Source: Chitinophaga niabensis
Lineage (GTDB): Bacteria; Bacteroidota; Bacteroidia; Chitinophagales; Chitinophagaceae
Reading direction: 5' to 3'
Length of the DNA stretch: 64,000 bases
Assembly (NCBI RefSeq): GCF_039545795.1
Contig: NZ_CP154260.1
Location: 2,857,001 to 2,921,000, forward strand
Shown: one piece after another, positions 46,513 through 56,289 of the stretch
How positions within the stretch are numbered: the first letter of the stretch is position 1
How the letters are laid out: each line of letters opens with the position of its first letter
Position numbers and translations under genes: made by a program
The notes under the pieces: generated by a model
Database searches by the model: none
Seen by the model: only the letters and a program-made list of their open reading frames with translations
Told to the model about the DNA's origin: nothing

Positions 46513-48126
46513 TTACTGATAAGCCACCCGCACAATCCTGTTTGCCTGCCTGTAATCAAACTGCGTAAATGTGCCCACCATCAGCAAAGCATTCTGCCCT
46601 GTCATAGGCAAGATCTTCGTTATCTGCCCTAAACCTCCGCTACCGCTAAACGTAATCCCTCCGTTAGTGTTATAAGTTTTATGCACAGCACCATTTGGTG
46701 TAAGCACCACAAAATTGCTGCGGGTTACACCTGCAAACTTGCGGAAAGTTCCAGCCGCAATAATATTGCCGCCGGGTATCAGTCCCAGGGTATTTACATA
46801 CCCGTCAGCACCTTCTCCCACGTTAAAGGTGGGATCAGGAGAACCATCTGCATTAAGCCGCACTATACCTCCTGTATTCACACCATTAAACTTTTTAAAG
46901 TTGCCTGCGCAGATGATCTTACCATCCGGCTGCACAAGAATAGTGGAAATAGCCTGATCCGGCCCTGTACCAACATTAAAGCCAGCATCTAAAGAACCAT
47001 CTGTATTCAGGCGGGCAATGCGGCCTGCGTTTTGACCGGCGTAGGTGGTGAAGTTACCAGCTATCAGCAGCTTATCATCCGCCAGCAAATGAGAACTGGT
47101 GATACTTCCATTCACCGTTAATTTACCCTGATGGTTCACCAGGTCGTAGTGATAAGAAGAATCCAGCGTACCGTCAGGATGCAGGCGTGCGATGTTAAAT
47201 ACCATGGTAGAATCCAGGTGAAGTGAGTCTATCCCCAGCTCCATAGTGGTAAGATTATAATTAGGCCGTACATAATAGCGGTAGTTACCGATAGCAATGA
47301 TCTTTTTATCACTCTGTATCAACAATCCGCTCACCGTACCACGGAAACCGCCTTCCAGCTCAGAAGCCGGAGTGGCAGCACCGGATGGGCGAATAACAGA
47401 ACGTTGTGCAACGCCTCCGTTTGTATTCACTTTTGCAATACTGAATACCTGGCTTACCTGGTCATAGCCGGTAAAGTACCCGCCTACCAGGTATTGCTGC
47501 TCATCGGGCATGTATACCATGGGATTTATATAACCTGAAGGACCCGTGAAGTTACCGTAAGCAAAAGTACGGTCCAGCGTACCATCTGCATTAATGCGCG
47601 CCAGCCGGTTCACACCTCCTGCAATCGCAGAGTTGTCATATTCCCAGAAGTCGCCACCTATCATGTACTTATTACCCGGTACGGGAATAACATTGAAAAT
47701 ATTGGCGTTACCACCTCTTACACTGGGAAAAATGGTATCCATCTGGAAAGGACCGAATACGGGGAAATACGGCCCGAAATAGAACTCCTGCCCTATCTGT
47801 GCGGACACGGCGCCACTGCTGCCCAGCTCCGGCACAGTTACCGTAATGGTAGTGTCTGTTACTTTTATAATGGGTGCTGCTGTGCCATTGAACAATACTT
47901 TAAGGTTATCTTTCACTGCCAGGAAGCCTCTCCCCTTCAGGATCACCTCATCCCCTACTTTCCCCTTCGCAGGTGAAATAGCCTGTTCTTCCGCAAAATT
48001 GATGGCAGGCAGCACGGGATCGCCATACGGGCCTTTTTCGTTGCTGTTCACCGATTCCTTGGTGCAAGCCACCAGTGCGGCACCCAGTAGCAGGCATGCA
48101 TATGTTATTCTTTTCATCATGTACAT
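46513..48126 (-). CDS. Lipoprotein with IPT/TIG domain and delta-60 repeats (DUF5008-like)
   Basis: This 537-aa lipoprotein, last gene of the Sus-like unit, has a signal LLLGAALVAC preceding the lipidated Cys. An IPT/TIG domain follows (ISPAKGKVGDEVILKGRGFL..., about 45-115). Then come at least five delta-60-type repeats that each read IARLNTDGSLDAGFNVGTGP or similar with GNFKKFNGV. TIG plus delta-60 lipoproteins occur regularly as accessory, glycan-binding members of SusCD loci. No catalytic residues are seen. Met1, Met3 and Met4 (48117) are possible starts, the last giving the tidiest signal peptide. It begins 1-10 nt after the fasciclin gene. Confidence 0.82.
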   Translation of the reverse strand: MYMMKRITYACLLLGAALVACTKESVNSNEKGPYGDPVLPAINFAEEQAISPAKGKVGDEVILKGRGFLAVKDNLKVLFNGTAAPIIKVTDTTITVTVPELGSSGAVSAQIGQEFYFGPYFPVFGPFQMDTIFPSVRGGNANIFNVIPVPGNKYMIGGDFWEYDNSAIAGGVNRLARINADGTLDRTFAYGNFTGPSGYINPMVYMPDEQQYLVGGYFTGYDQVSQVFSIAKVNTNGGVAQRSVIRPSGAATPASELEGGFRGTVSGLLIQSDKKIIAIGNYRYYVRPNYNLTTMELGIDSLHLDSTMVFNIARLHPDGTLDSSYHYDLVNHQGKLTVNGSITSSHLLADDKLLIAGNFTTYAGQNAGRIARLNTDGSLDAGFNVGTGPDQAISTILVQPDGKIICAGNFKKFNGVNTGGIVRLNADGSPDPTFNVGEGADGYVNTLGLIPGGNIIAAGTFRKFAGVTRSNFVVLTPNGAVHKTYNTNGGITFSGSGGLGQITKILPMTGQNALLMVGTFTQFDYRQANRIVRVAYQ

Positions 48127-48127
48127 T

Positions 48128-48820
48128 TTACTTTAAGTAATCCATTGCGATACGGGTAAATTCACCACCGCGGAAACCGAAAGCGTGAGATATGCTCAGC
48201 GCATGTATCACACCGTTCTTCGGCTGTATGTCTGAAGACACTACCCTTACCCTGGGATTGTTCCTGAAATTGGTGGGATCAAATGTGATATCCGTTACCG
48301 TTAAGATCCGTGGCCCTACTGCCTCTACACCGTTGTAACTCGTATAGTCCAGCCCGATATTGAGGATGTAACCGTCCAGCATAATATAATTGATCCCTGG
48401 AAAAGCACTGATGTTCTCCGGGTTCACACGCGGGAAAGTACCTGCCACGCGTTTGCCTTTCATGATATACATGCTCAGGAATTTGCGCCATACTTCCGGC
48501 CCGAGGTCTGACATCTTTACGGAATCTTTCATGTTAGCATAGCGACTTGCATTGAGGCTATTCATTGCTACACGTATCACCTCGTCCGTGGGTGCAAAAA
48601 AAGTAATGGTGTCTGATGTCATCATGTCTTTCAAACCAGCCAGATCCACGATCTGTTTGATGGTATCGAAATACAGTTTTTTCTCAGAGAGGTAATCGTA
48701 TATAGTGCCGTTATAGTATGGATTGGCCTTACCACCATCTACATAGTAATCCTTTTTGCAGGACTGCGTAAGCATTACAAAACAGAGGAACACAAGCGGC
48801 CATTGAAATATCTTTTTCAT
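48128..48820 (-). CDS. Fasciclin (FAS1) domain lipoprotein
   Basis: The frame opens at 48865, but ATG 48820 gives a clean lipoprotein signal (KKIFQWPLVFLCFVMLTQSC) and does not overlap the SusD-like gene, which ends at 48837. The 230-aa product has one FAS1 domain: an early TIYDYLSEKKLYFDTIKQIV segment, the TFFAPTDEVI motif and the C-terminal KNGVIHALSI motif (the usual NGVIHxID box). FAS1 lipoproteins are adhesion or ligand-binding accessories in Bacteroidota SusCD loci. Confidence 0.86.
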   Translation of the reverse strand: MKKIFQWPLVFLCFVMLTQSCKKDYYVDGGKANPYYNGTIYDYLSEKKLYFDTIKQIVDLAGLKDMMTSDTITFFAPTDEVIRVAMNSLNASRYANMKDSVKMSDLGPEVWRKFLSMYIMKGKRVAGTFPRVNPENISAFPGINYIMLDGYILNIGLDYTSYNGVEAVGPRILTVTDITFDPTNFRNNPRVRVVSSDIQPKNGVIHALSISHAFGFRGGEFTRIAMDYLK

Positions 48821-48836
48821 ACAATGCATTTTAATT

Positions 48837-50336
48837 TTACTGTACCCAATAAGCAGTTTGAACAAGAAGAGGATTCGTACGGATGGACTCTACAGGAATG
48901 GGCCATGTCCATGCGCGGCGGTCAAACTGGTCCTGCGTGAGATAGTTCTCGCATTCGTTGATGTCCATTACCCGGCCTGTTCTCACCAGGTCTGTCCAAC
49001 GTTGTCCTTCTCCCATCAATTCCCGGGTCCTTTCCAGGAAAATGGCGTCTTTCAGATCTTTTCCACCACCACCGGTATATTCTTCTGCCTCAGCGCGGTG
49101 CCTGATCTCGTTGAGGAGGCTAATAGCTTCCGCATCTCTCCCACCTAGTTCTGCCAATGCTTCGGCCTGCAGCAGCAGTACACCGGCATAGCGGAAATAG
49201 AGGATGTTGAAGTCGAAGCTGCGGGTAGCAGGGTCCGCAATAGCGGAGTACTTCAGGAACATGGAAGATTGGGGATTGAGCAGGGAATACGGATCATCGA
49301 ACCATAACGAGAAGCGCGCATCTGACTTACCCGGCGGGTACAGTTTATCAATAAATTCCTTCTTGATAGTGATCTCACTTCCCAGGCCACCATACAACGT
49401 GGTGCTGGTTGCCAGAATGGGCTGGTGCAGCACCCACTGGGCCATATAGCCACCGTAAGAGTTACCGTAATTAGCGTCCATACTGAGTTCCCAGATCCCT
49501 TCTTCAGAACGGCCTTTGAACATTTCCTTGAATACTTCAGGCACGTAGGGCATCAGTCTGTATTGACGCAGGTCTGTTACAGCCTGGCATTCTTCTGCGC
49601 ATTTTTTCCACCACTCGTTTGCACGGGCTTTGTCGAAACCGGCTTTCCAGGCATACATATGTGCCATCAATGCATGCGCAGCCCCTTTAGTGGCACGCAC
49701 TGCGCGGAAGGTGGGGTCTCCATAAGCTTCCGGCAGGTCTTTCACCGCCAGTTGCAGATCAAGAATGCAGGTATCCAGCACATTCAGCATATTGCTGCGT
49801 GCCTTCAGCCGGGTATCATATGGGTCGAATTGCAAAGGCACATCTCCATAATAAGTTACCAGCAGGTAATAGTTGAAACTGCGGATGAAACGTGCCTCTC
49901 CTATAAACCTCGCTTTCTGCTCCGAACTCACGTTCTGATTATTGATCTCCGGTATTTTTGCCACGCAAAGGTTGGCCATGGCAATGGACTTATAGAAATC
50001 GGCCCAGCTACTCCGCAGTGCTCCTAACCCGTCCTGCGCGTTCAGGTCAGCGCTTTGCATTTGATTGGTAGAAAGCATGATGAAATTCCTCTTAGCCCAG
50101 AAGTTCCAGTTACCGGGCCTGAAATCGCCACTCACGTAAATAGCGGCGTTGCCCATGCGCGTGCGCAGCAGGCTGTAGGCAGCATTTACGCCCATTTCCG
50201 CATCTTTTTCATCTTTCCAGAAATCAGCGCCGGTAAACCTGTCGCTGGGTTCTACTTCCAGGAATTTTTTGCAGCCGGACAAGCCTGTGCCCGCCAGTAC
50301 AATACATGCCAGTATTATGTTAAACCACTGTTTCAT
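48837..50336 (-). CDS. RagB/SusD family nutrient-uptake lipoprotein (cassette 2)
   Basis: This 499-aa surface lipoprotein binds the ligand and caps its partner SusC channel. Signal and lipobox end GTGLSGC, followed by the typical KKFLEVEPSDRFTGADFWK start of SusD proteins. TPR-like helices follow (ARFIGEARFIRSFNYYLLV, WADFYKSIAMANLCVAKIPE). The C-terminal signature LNEIRHRAEAEEY ... ERTRELMGEGQRWTDLVRTG is complete. It lies 20 nt downstream of its SusC partner. The ligand is unknown. Confidence 0.95.
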   Translation of the reverse strand: MKQWFNIILACIVLAGTGLSGCKKFLEVEPSDRFTGADFWKDEKDAEMGVNAAYSLLRTRMGNAAIYVSGDFRPGNWNFWAKRNFIMLSTNQMQSADLNAQDGLGALRSSWADFYKSIAMANLCVAKIPEINNQNVSSEQKARFIGEARFIRSFNYYLLVTYYGDVPLQFDPYDTRLKARSNMLNVLDTCILDLQLAVKDLPEAYGDPTFRAVRATKGAAHALMAHMYAWKAGFDKARANEWWKKCAEECQAVTDLRQYRLMPYVPEVFKEMFKGRSEEGIWELSMDANYGNSYGGYMAQWVLHQPILATSTTLYGGLGSEITIKKEFIDKLYPPGKSDARFSLWFDDPYSLLNPQSSMFLKYSAIADPATRSFDFNILYFRYAGVLLLQAEALAELGGRDAEAISLLNEIRHRAEAEEYTGGGGKDLKDAIFLERTRELMGEGQRWTDLVRTGRVMDINECENYLTQDQFDRRAWTWPIPVESIRTNPLLVQTAYWVQ

Positions 50337-50356
50337 TTTTCTGTTTGTCTTTTGGT

Positions 50357-53300
50357 TTAAAATTCTGCAGAAAGCCCTATTGTAAAGCTTCTTCCCGCAG
50401 GATACCCGTTAATGTCATCCCTTCCCAGCTGGCTCACCGTCTCAGGGTTGGGACCTGAGTATTTAGACAATACGGCTACGTTGTACAAGGTGCTGTATGT
50501 GCGCAACGTACGCAACCCGGCCCTTTTCATGAATCCGAAGTTGCGGAAGTTGTAGTTGAGCGTGATCTGGTTGATCTTGAAGTAAGTACCATCTTCCATA
50601 AACATGGTCTGGTCCATCCTGAAAGGCTGGATCTGCCTGTTACGGTAAGTGTAGTATACGTTAGGATATTGCGCACCCAGGTCTCCCTCTCCATTCCAGT
50701 AATTCACCTGGTCCAGGTCGTAAATATTCACCGGGCCGCCAATGCCGCCGCTGTAGGTGGTATTGTTGGGCTGCGTGAGGCGGAGCAAACGGCCTGCCAT
50801 GGCATTGTTCAGTATATCACGTTTGATGGTGAATGAGCAGAAAACGTTCAGGGAAAAATTCTTATAACTGAAAGTATTGGAAAGACCGCCTACGGCGCGG
50901 GGCTCAGGATTACCAACGATCATATTATCCTCTGCATCATCCAGCATATAATCCCCGTTCACGTCTACCCACATAGGATCTCCTGCCGCAAAATAATAAG
51001 GTGTATTTCCTTTGCCATTCCTGTAACGTACACCACGTACAGGATCTACGGGCACCTGGTCATCAGACTGGTAAATACCTGTAGTTCTGAAAAGGAAGTT
51101 GGAAATGGGGTTATGACCTATTTTGCGTGCAAGGTCCTGGTAGTACGGCGCACCATCGTTGAAACGGAAAGACTCCAAACCTTCAGGCAGTGCCACCAGC
51201 GTACTCCGCGAAATGGCGCCGTTGGCCGTCACGGTCCACTGTAAGCCATCCGGCTTTTTGGAAGCAATAGGACGCAGGGTAATAGCCAGTTCATGCCCGT
51301 AATTCACTATCGCAGCACCATTCTTCTCTATTTTGCTGTAACCGGTCACGTCCGTAAGGGGAAGTTCCAGCACCATGTTGTACGTACGTTTGTAGTAAGT
51401 ATCGTACGTAAATGTGATCCGGCCTTTGAGGAAGCTCATATCCAGCCCCACATCGTACTGGCGGGATTTCTCAGGCTGAAGGTATGGATTGGGCATAAGC
51501 CTGAACTCAGGTCCGATAGCTGTTTGATTATTGTAATCTGCATGCACCTGGTAAATACCCAGGGAGTTCACCTGGTTGGCAATAGGCCGGCTGTTGATGC
51601 CGTAGCTACCGCGCAATGATCCGTAATCGATGAAATGCAGGTTTTCAAAAAAGGCTTCCTTGCCAAAGTTCCAGCGCACACCCATAGCAGGGTTCACAGA
51701 ATAGCGGCTGGAAAGACCTGAACTGGAATTACCGTCTGAGCGGTAAGAAAGATCCAGCACATACTTTGTTTTATAGTTGTACGAAATGAAACCGGCATAC
51801 GATAACGCATGATAAAGACGGCTTACGGGCGTACCATTGGTGTTGATATTACCCGCATCGTTCCAGGGGTTGCCCGGGTAAAAACGTGGTGAATAACCAC
51901 GGGGGCCCCAGTAGAAATCACTGGGCCCGTTGCGCATTTCACGCACGTGCTGCTCGTTCTCCATAATATTGGCCTCTGTGAAGAAGCTCACCAGGATGTT
52001 ATGCCCCCGCTCTGTATTCTCTTTATTACTATTGAAATTATAAGCAAGGCCATTGCGGGTGTTCAGTTCTCCCCTGCGCCCGACAAAACCATACAACAGT
52101 GTTTGATTGTTGTTTGAGAAGCCCATGTTGAAACGGTCCCTTGTATCCGTATAATAATCATAAGAAGTGGTAGTGGTGAGGCGTAGTCCCGGGAACAGTT
52201 CATAATCCACGTTCAGATAACTACGGATATTCAACGTATTGTTATCATCCACATTTTCCAGGTAAGCCCTTAATTCCGGGAATTCGAGGAAGTGTGAAGG
52301 GCCGGGTAAAAGCGATGAGGAGAAGGCATTGCCGGCGCCATTGCCGGTGAGGCCGCCCCCGTTACCACGCTGCTTTTGCCCATAGGCGGCAAACAGCTGG
52401 CCGCTTACGCGCAGCCTTGTATTGGGCTGCATATTCAACTGCATGTTGAGGCTGTATTTGTTGAAGCCGGTGTTTTTGATAACACCCTGGTTCATCTGGT
52501 AAGCCAGGTTAGCCTTATAGTTCATCTTGGCGTTACCTCCACTGATCTGCAGGTTATTGTTGGTATTAACAGTGGTTTGATAAAAAAGCCCCTGCCAGTC
52601 TGTGCTGTTATTGTAAAAACCGTTAAGACTATCTGAAATAAACTGCGCCTCATCCAGTTGCCTGCGCGCTTCACGTTCACTTTCGCTGTAACCGAGAATA
52701 GCTGCAATACGGTACTCCCTTTCCTTCTGACCACCCCAAACAGAACGCAACTGCGGCGGCGTGTTGATGAACACACTATTGTTGGTACTGATGATAGGTA
52801 CAGGAGAGTTACCACGCTTGGTGGTGATCACAATTACACCATTGGCGCCGCGGGACCCGTACAGGGAAGCAGCCTGCGCATCTTTAAAGATCTCTATGGA
52901 CTCAATATCTTCAGGTGGCAATAATGCCAGCGGGCCGGTGGCTGCGCCGGGCTGCAACATGGACTGATCGATACCTCCATCATAATCTACCGGAACATTA
53001 TCTATCACCAGCAAAGGATTGGAACTGGCCAGGAAAGCCTGGTCGCCACTGCCGGAGATATTCAGTTGTGAAATACCACGGATGGCAATAGTGCCACCAA
53101 AACCCGGTGCACCCGTAATGTTCTGGATGTTCATACCGGCTACCTTACCCTGCAGCAATTGCTCTAAGTTAGATACGGGTACGTTCTGCAGTTCCTTACC
53201 GCTAATGTGACTGGAAGCTCCGGTCATTGTTTCTTTTGTACGCGCCTGGTATCCTACTATCACTGTTTCCTTCAATCCTTTTTCGGATACCGCCAATTGT

Positions 53301-53581
53301 ATATTGATCTCCGCTTTAGTGACCTTTGCTGTTTTGTCTTCATAACCTATAAAACGGAACAGCAGCACTTTTCCTTCCTCAATAGTAATCGTGTAAAAAC
53401 CTGCGTCATTAGTTACCGCAATGGCTTTTTTTGCCGTCACATCCACAATGCTCACACCAGGTATGCCCGTATGCGATGTTGCATCTGTTACTCTCCCTTT
53501 TACCGTGATCTTTTGCTGGGCATAAGCCGTGCTGCAGGCAAAAAGCATCAGCGTTATACAGGCCCTTATTAATTTATGCAT
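50357..53581 (-). CDS. SusC/RagA family TonB-dependent outer-membrane receptor (cassette 2)
   Basis: The frame opens at 53617; ATG 53581 (MHKLIRACITLMLFACSTAYA) gives the proper signal peptide, leaving 25 nt to the upstream gene. The 1074-aa receptor has an N-terminal carboxypeptidase-regulatory-like domain (ITVKGRVTDATSHTGIPG). The TonB plug follows (NLEQLLQGKVAGMNIQNITG, PLLVIDNVPVD, LYGSRGANGVIVITTKRG) and then a 22-stranded-type barrel. It ends with the usual aromatic strand (GRSFTIGLSAEF). It imports a SusD-captured ligand using TonB energy. Confidence 0.95.
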   Translation of the reverse strand: MHKLIRACITLMLFACSTAYAQQKITVKGRVTDATSHTGIPGVSIVDVTAKKAIAVTNDAGFYTITIEEGKVLLFRFIGYEDKTAKVTKAEINIQLAVSEKGLKETVIVGYQARTKETMTGASSHISGKELQNVPVSNLEQLLQGKVAGMNIQNITGAPGFGGTIAIRGISQLNISGSGDQAFLASSNPLLVIDNVPVDYDGGIDQSMLQPGAATGPLALLPPEDIESIEIFKDAQAASLYGSRGANGVIVITTKRGNSPVPIISTNNSVFINTPPQLRSVWGGQKEREYRIAAILGYSESEREARRQLDEAQFISDSLNGFYNNSTDWQGLFYQTTVNTNNNLQISGGNAKMNYKANLAYQMNQGVIKNTGFNKYSLNMQLNMQPNTRLRVSGQLFAAYGQKQRGNGGGLTGNGAGNAFSSSLLPGPSHFLEFPELRAYLENVDDNNTLNIRSYLNVDYELFPGLRLTTTTSYDYYTDTRDRFNMGFSNNNQTLLYGFVGRRGELNTRNGLAYNFNSNKENTERGHNILVSFFTEANIMENEQHVREMRNGPSDFYWGPRGYSPRFYPGNPWNDAGNINTNGTPVSRLYHALSYAGFISYNYKTKYVLDLSYRSDGNSSSGLSSRYSVNPAMGVRWNFGKEAFFENLHFIDYGSLRGSYGINSRPIANQVNSLGIYQVHADYNNQTAIGPEFRLMPNPYLQPEKSRQYDVGLDMSFLKGRITFTYDTYYKRTYNMVLELPLTDVTGYSKIEKNGAAIVNYGHELAITLRPIASKKPDGLQWTVTANGAISRSTLVALPEGLESFRFNDGAPYYQDLARKIGHNPISNFLFRTTGIYQSDDQVPVDPVRGVRYRNGKGNTPYYFAAGDPMWVDVNGDYMLDDAEDNMIVGNPEPRAVGGLSNTFSYKNFSLNVFCSFTIKRDILNNAMAGRLLRLTQPNNTTYSGGIGGPVNIYDLDQVNYWNGEGDLGAQYPNVYYTYRNRQIQPFRMDQTMFMEDGTYFKINQITLNYNFRNFGFMKRAGLRTLRTYSTLYNVAVLSKYSGPNPETVSQLGRDDINGYPAGRSFTIGLSAEF

Positions 53582-53606
53582 AGTTAGCTGATTTAAAAGT
53601 TGCGCA

Positions 53607-54647
53607 TTAATCATCACTGAATTTTGGATTGATCAGGTAACGGAATACTACCGTCCATTCACCTGGTTCATGAATGCTGAACCTCATACCTATACTGCCG
53701 AATCTGCGGTAGCCGTAAGAAACCCTGCTGAAGGAAAAAATATATTCCGCCAGTTCATCTCCGGCAAATGATTCCGCCAGTACCGGGAAAGGATTGGTAA
53801 TGTCGTAGGTAACCTGCATGCTATCTTTCGGGATCTGCCTGTTGAATCCGAATTTGATCCTCCGGTCAGTCATTTTGCTGAAGTAATAAAGGCTGTCCCA
53901 ACGCTGGATATTGAAGGTGGAAATGGGAATGGGCAGGCTGTCCTTATCCACGAATTTGAAGGTCAGCTTATTGGCAGCACTACCTGTTTTAACGAAGTAT
54001 ACCCGTACGTTTTCCGCCTTGATCTCCCTGCCCTGTACATCCAGGTGCCCTGACATAACGGTAGGGCGGATAATACCGCCGGCATTATCTGCTTTGCGGA
54101 TACCGGTAAGATCATCAAACTCATAGGGCTCGTAGGGCTTTGGACGGCGGAAGTCTAACATAAGGCCGGGGAATAAACGCTCTCCTGCCCCATTCTTTAC
54201 CATTACATCAAAAAAGTATTTGCCATACTTTACTTTAGTTGAGTCTACCGGCCATACCACCAGTTGCCCGTTCTGACCGTTCAGGTCCAGGATAGGACGG
54301 CGTACGGTAATGCGTTTAGCTTCAATTTCCGCAATAGAAGTTTCGGCACCGGTGTAATACTGTTTCCACTGCCGGGTATCTACTTCTTCCAGCAATATGG
54401 GAGCCGGTTTACCCTCTGCCCGCGGAGATTGCAGTGTGAACTGCAGCGGCTGCGTAGAGTAGTCTGCATTGAAGATATCCACGAACACGTTCATACGCCC
54501 GAGGTTGGCTACAAACGTTTCTTTCTTGAAGTTCATATCCTTGCTCATGTAGTCTTTCACCACCGGCAGCGTATCCTTATAACACCCTGTCAGCAAAGCA
54601 ATACTGCAGCAGGCGAGAAAGTATATTTTGATTCTGTTCATTTTCAT
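53607..54647 (-). CDS. DUF5007-like lipoprotein of the Sus locus
   Basis: A roughly 346-aa lipoprotein with lipobox LLTGC. ATG 54647 avoids the overlap that the longer frame start (54668) would have with the preceding gene, and 54641 is also possible. The mature part begins YKDTLPVVKDYMSKDMNFKK. It contains FNADYSTQPLQFTLQSPRAE, which fits my memory of the DUF5007 family of SusCD accessory lipoproteins. It is beta-rich with no catalytic motif. It separates cassette 1 from cassette 2. The family name is moderately sure and the function unknown. Confidence 0.75.
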   Translation of the reverse strand: MKMNRIKIYFLACCSIALLTGCYKDTLPVVKDYMSKDMNFKKETFVANLGRMNVFVDIFNADYSTQPLQFTLQSPRAEGKPAPILLEEVDTRQWKQYYTGAETSIAEIEAKRITVRRPILDLNGQNGQLVVWPVDSTKVKYGKYFFDVMVKNGAGERLFPGLMLDFRRPKPYEPYEFDDLTGIRKADNAGGIIRPTVMSGHLDVQGREIKAENVRVYFVKTGSAANKLTFKFVDKDSLPIPISTFNIQRWDSLYYFSKMTDRRIKFGFNRQIPKDSMQVTYDITNPFPVLAESFAGDELAEYIFSFSRVSYGYRRFGSIGMRFSIHEPGEWTVVFRYLINPKFSDD

Positions 54648-54654
54648 AAGTTTA

Positions 54655-56280
54655 TTATTTCGCAACAAAGATCACTTTGGAGATGTTGAAGCCTACGGCA
54701 TCTGTTACTACTTTCAGCTGACGTTCTCCTGCGGTAAGCGTTACATCTCTTCTGATCAGGTCTGTATAGGTGGCATAATTGCCGGTCCTTGGCACGGTGA
54801 GCACAGTGCTCACATTGGTACCATCTATTTCAGCATGCACCTTACCGGTAGTATTGGGAGAGGATATACGGAATATGATATCGTACTTGCCCGTTTTCTG
54901 TATGTTCACCGTGTAGGAAGTCCATTCCCCCACTGCAAGGCTACCAATGTTAAATCCGCCCTCACCCGGGTTCAGCTCCGTATCAGGGCCTTCAAACGCG
55001 CGCATTACATGTTTGGCGTTGCCTTTGTTCTGCTCGTCTACATCTTTATAACCAATACCTTCACCACCCCAGTCAAACTCTGCAATAGGAACAGTGCCGG
55101 GTATTTGTAAAGGCGTACCGTGGAAAGGTTTGCGGAATTTGGGTACAAAACCAATACGCGACATGTTATGGCCCGCAGCATCTACCACATAAGTTGCCAC
55201 GTGCTCTCCTTCCGTGAGTTGAACATCTTTTCCCTTCACCGTTACCCAGTTCTGATAACTGGTACCTTTAGGAATGTTCATCAGCCCCGTTACATCCACG
55301 CCATCTATTTCTATATGCTGGATACAGTTGGAGTTTGGTGTGGCCACGCGGGTATAGGAGCTGTAGAGGCCCGTATATTCTACCTTTATGGAATACTTCA
55401 GCCATTCACCGGGAAAGGTAAAGCCAATGTTGTAGGGGCCTTCTGTGCTAACGTCCGTATCCACCCCTTCTTCAAACCGGAACTTTCCATTTCCCCTGTT
55501 GGCAGGTTCAAAATCGTGATACCCCACTCCTTCGCCTCCGCGGTCGTAATAGGCAATATCTATGCTGCCGGTACCAGGTACAAGGAAGGGAATACCAAAG
55601 TAAGGAGAGCGCTGTGCCGGATAAGCCATTCCCAGGAAAGAAGAAAAGCCGAAAACGTGCCTGGGCTCCAGCATGTGCACAATACCGTTCGTTGTTTTTA
55701 TATTGGCAGATTCAGTAAGAGCGGATACCCAGAATTTGATGAGCCGGGAATTGTTCTTATCGCTGTACTGGATCACCATGGAACCACCGTTATCGATACC
55801 GGAAGCTGTAGTGCTGATAGCCTTGGCGCTCATTTCGTATTCATAAGCGTTCACCAGGGTCACGCCATCTCCTCTACGCAGGGAATCCAGGCTGTAAATG
55901 CCCGATATCATGTAGCGGTTCAGCAGGGTATCCCAAACACCGGTGCTCACACTATCTACCGTCCAGTTAGGTGCTTCACCACGTTTTTTTCGGATGAAAT
56001 TGAGGTTGTCCATTGCTGAAGCGATGCTGAAATCCTGCGGCGCAAAAAAAGTATTGTTGCCGGTTTTCAGTTTTTCAGCGATACCTGTTTTATTAAGCAG
56101 ATAAAGCAATGTATCATACAGGCCGCTTTGGTTGGCCTGTTTAATAAAATCATAACTATTCATTTTCACGTCCCGCACAGGTTCCATATTGCGGTATTCA
56201 TTATTCTTCCGGCAGCCGGCAGCCATGACCAGCAAGGCGGCAGCGGCGAGTATATGTGTTGAGGAAATTATTCTTTTCAT
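54655..56280 (-). CDS. Lipoprotein with fasciclin domain and two CBM6-like modules
   Basis: This 541-aa lipoprotein has a signal ending LLVMAAGC. A FAS1 domain covers about 45-215 (NTFFAPQDFSI motif; C-terminal NGIVHMLEP box). Two carbohydrate-binding family-6-like modules follow (about 225-385 and 390-541). Each contains DRGGEGVGYHDFEPANRG- or DWGGEGIGYKDVDEQNKG-type starts, GEW(L/T)(K/S)Y and a terminal G-HNMSRIGFV or GFNISKVIFV strand. The modules suggest binding of a polysaccharide at the cell surface, feeding the adjacent SusCD pairs. The gene lies 9 nt behind the SusD of cassette 1. Confidence 0.88.
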   Translation of the reverse strand: MKRIISSTHILAAAALLVMAAGCRKNNEYRNMEPVRDVKMNSYDFIKQANQSGLYDTLLYLLNKTGIAEKLKTGNNTFFAPQDFSIASAMDNLNFIRKKRGEAPNWTVDSVSTGVWDTLLNRYMISGIYSLDSLRRGDGVTLVNAYEYEMSAKAISTTASGIDNGGSMVIQYSDKNNSRLIKFWVSALTESANIKTTNGIVHMLEPRHVFGFSSFLGMAYPAQRSPYFGIPFLVPGTGSIDIAYYDRGGEGVGYHDFEPANRGNGKFRFEEGVDTDVSTEGPYNIGFTFPGEWLKYSIKVEYTGLYSSYTRVATPNSNCIQHIEIDGVDVTGLMNIPKGTSYQNWVTVKGKDVQLTEGEHVATYVVDAAGHNMSRIGFVPKFRKPFHGTPLQIPGTVPIAEFDWGGEGIGYKDVDEQNKGNAKHVMRAFEGPDTELNPGEGGFNIGSLAVGEWTSYTVNIQKTGKYDIIFRISSPNTTGKVHAEIDGTNVSTVLTVPRTGNYATYTDLIRRDVTLTAGERQLKVVTDAVGFNISKVIFVAK

Positions 56281-56289
56281 AGTGTATAA

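Noticed and set aside
55120..56019. Forward 299-aa ORF opposite the FAS1/CBM6 gene
   Set aside because: It is antisense to a well-supported lipoprotein gene and its composition (many His, Arg, Tyr) is typical of shadow frames.
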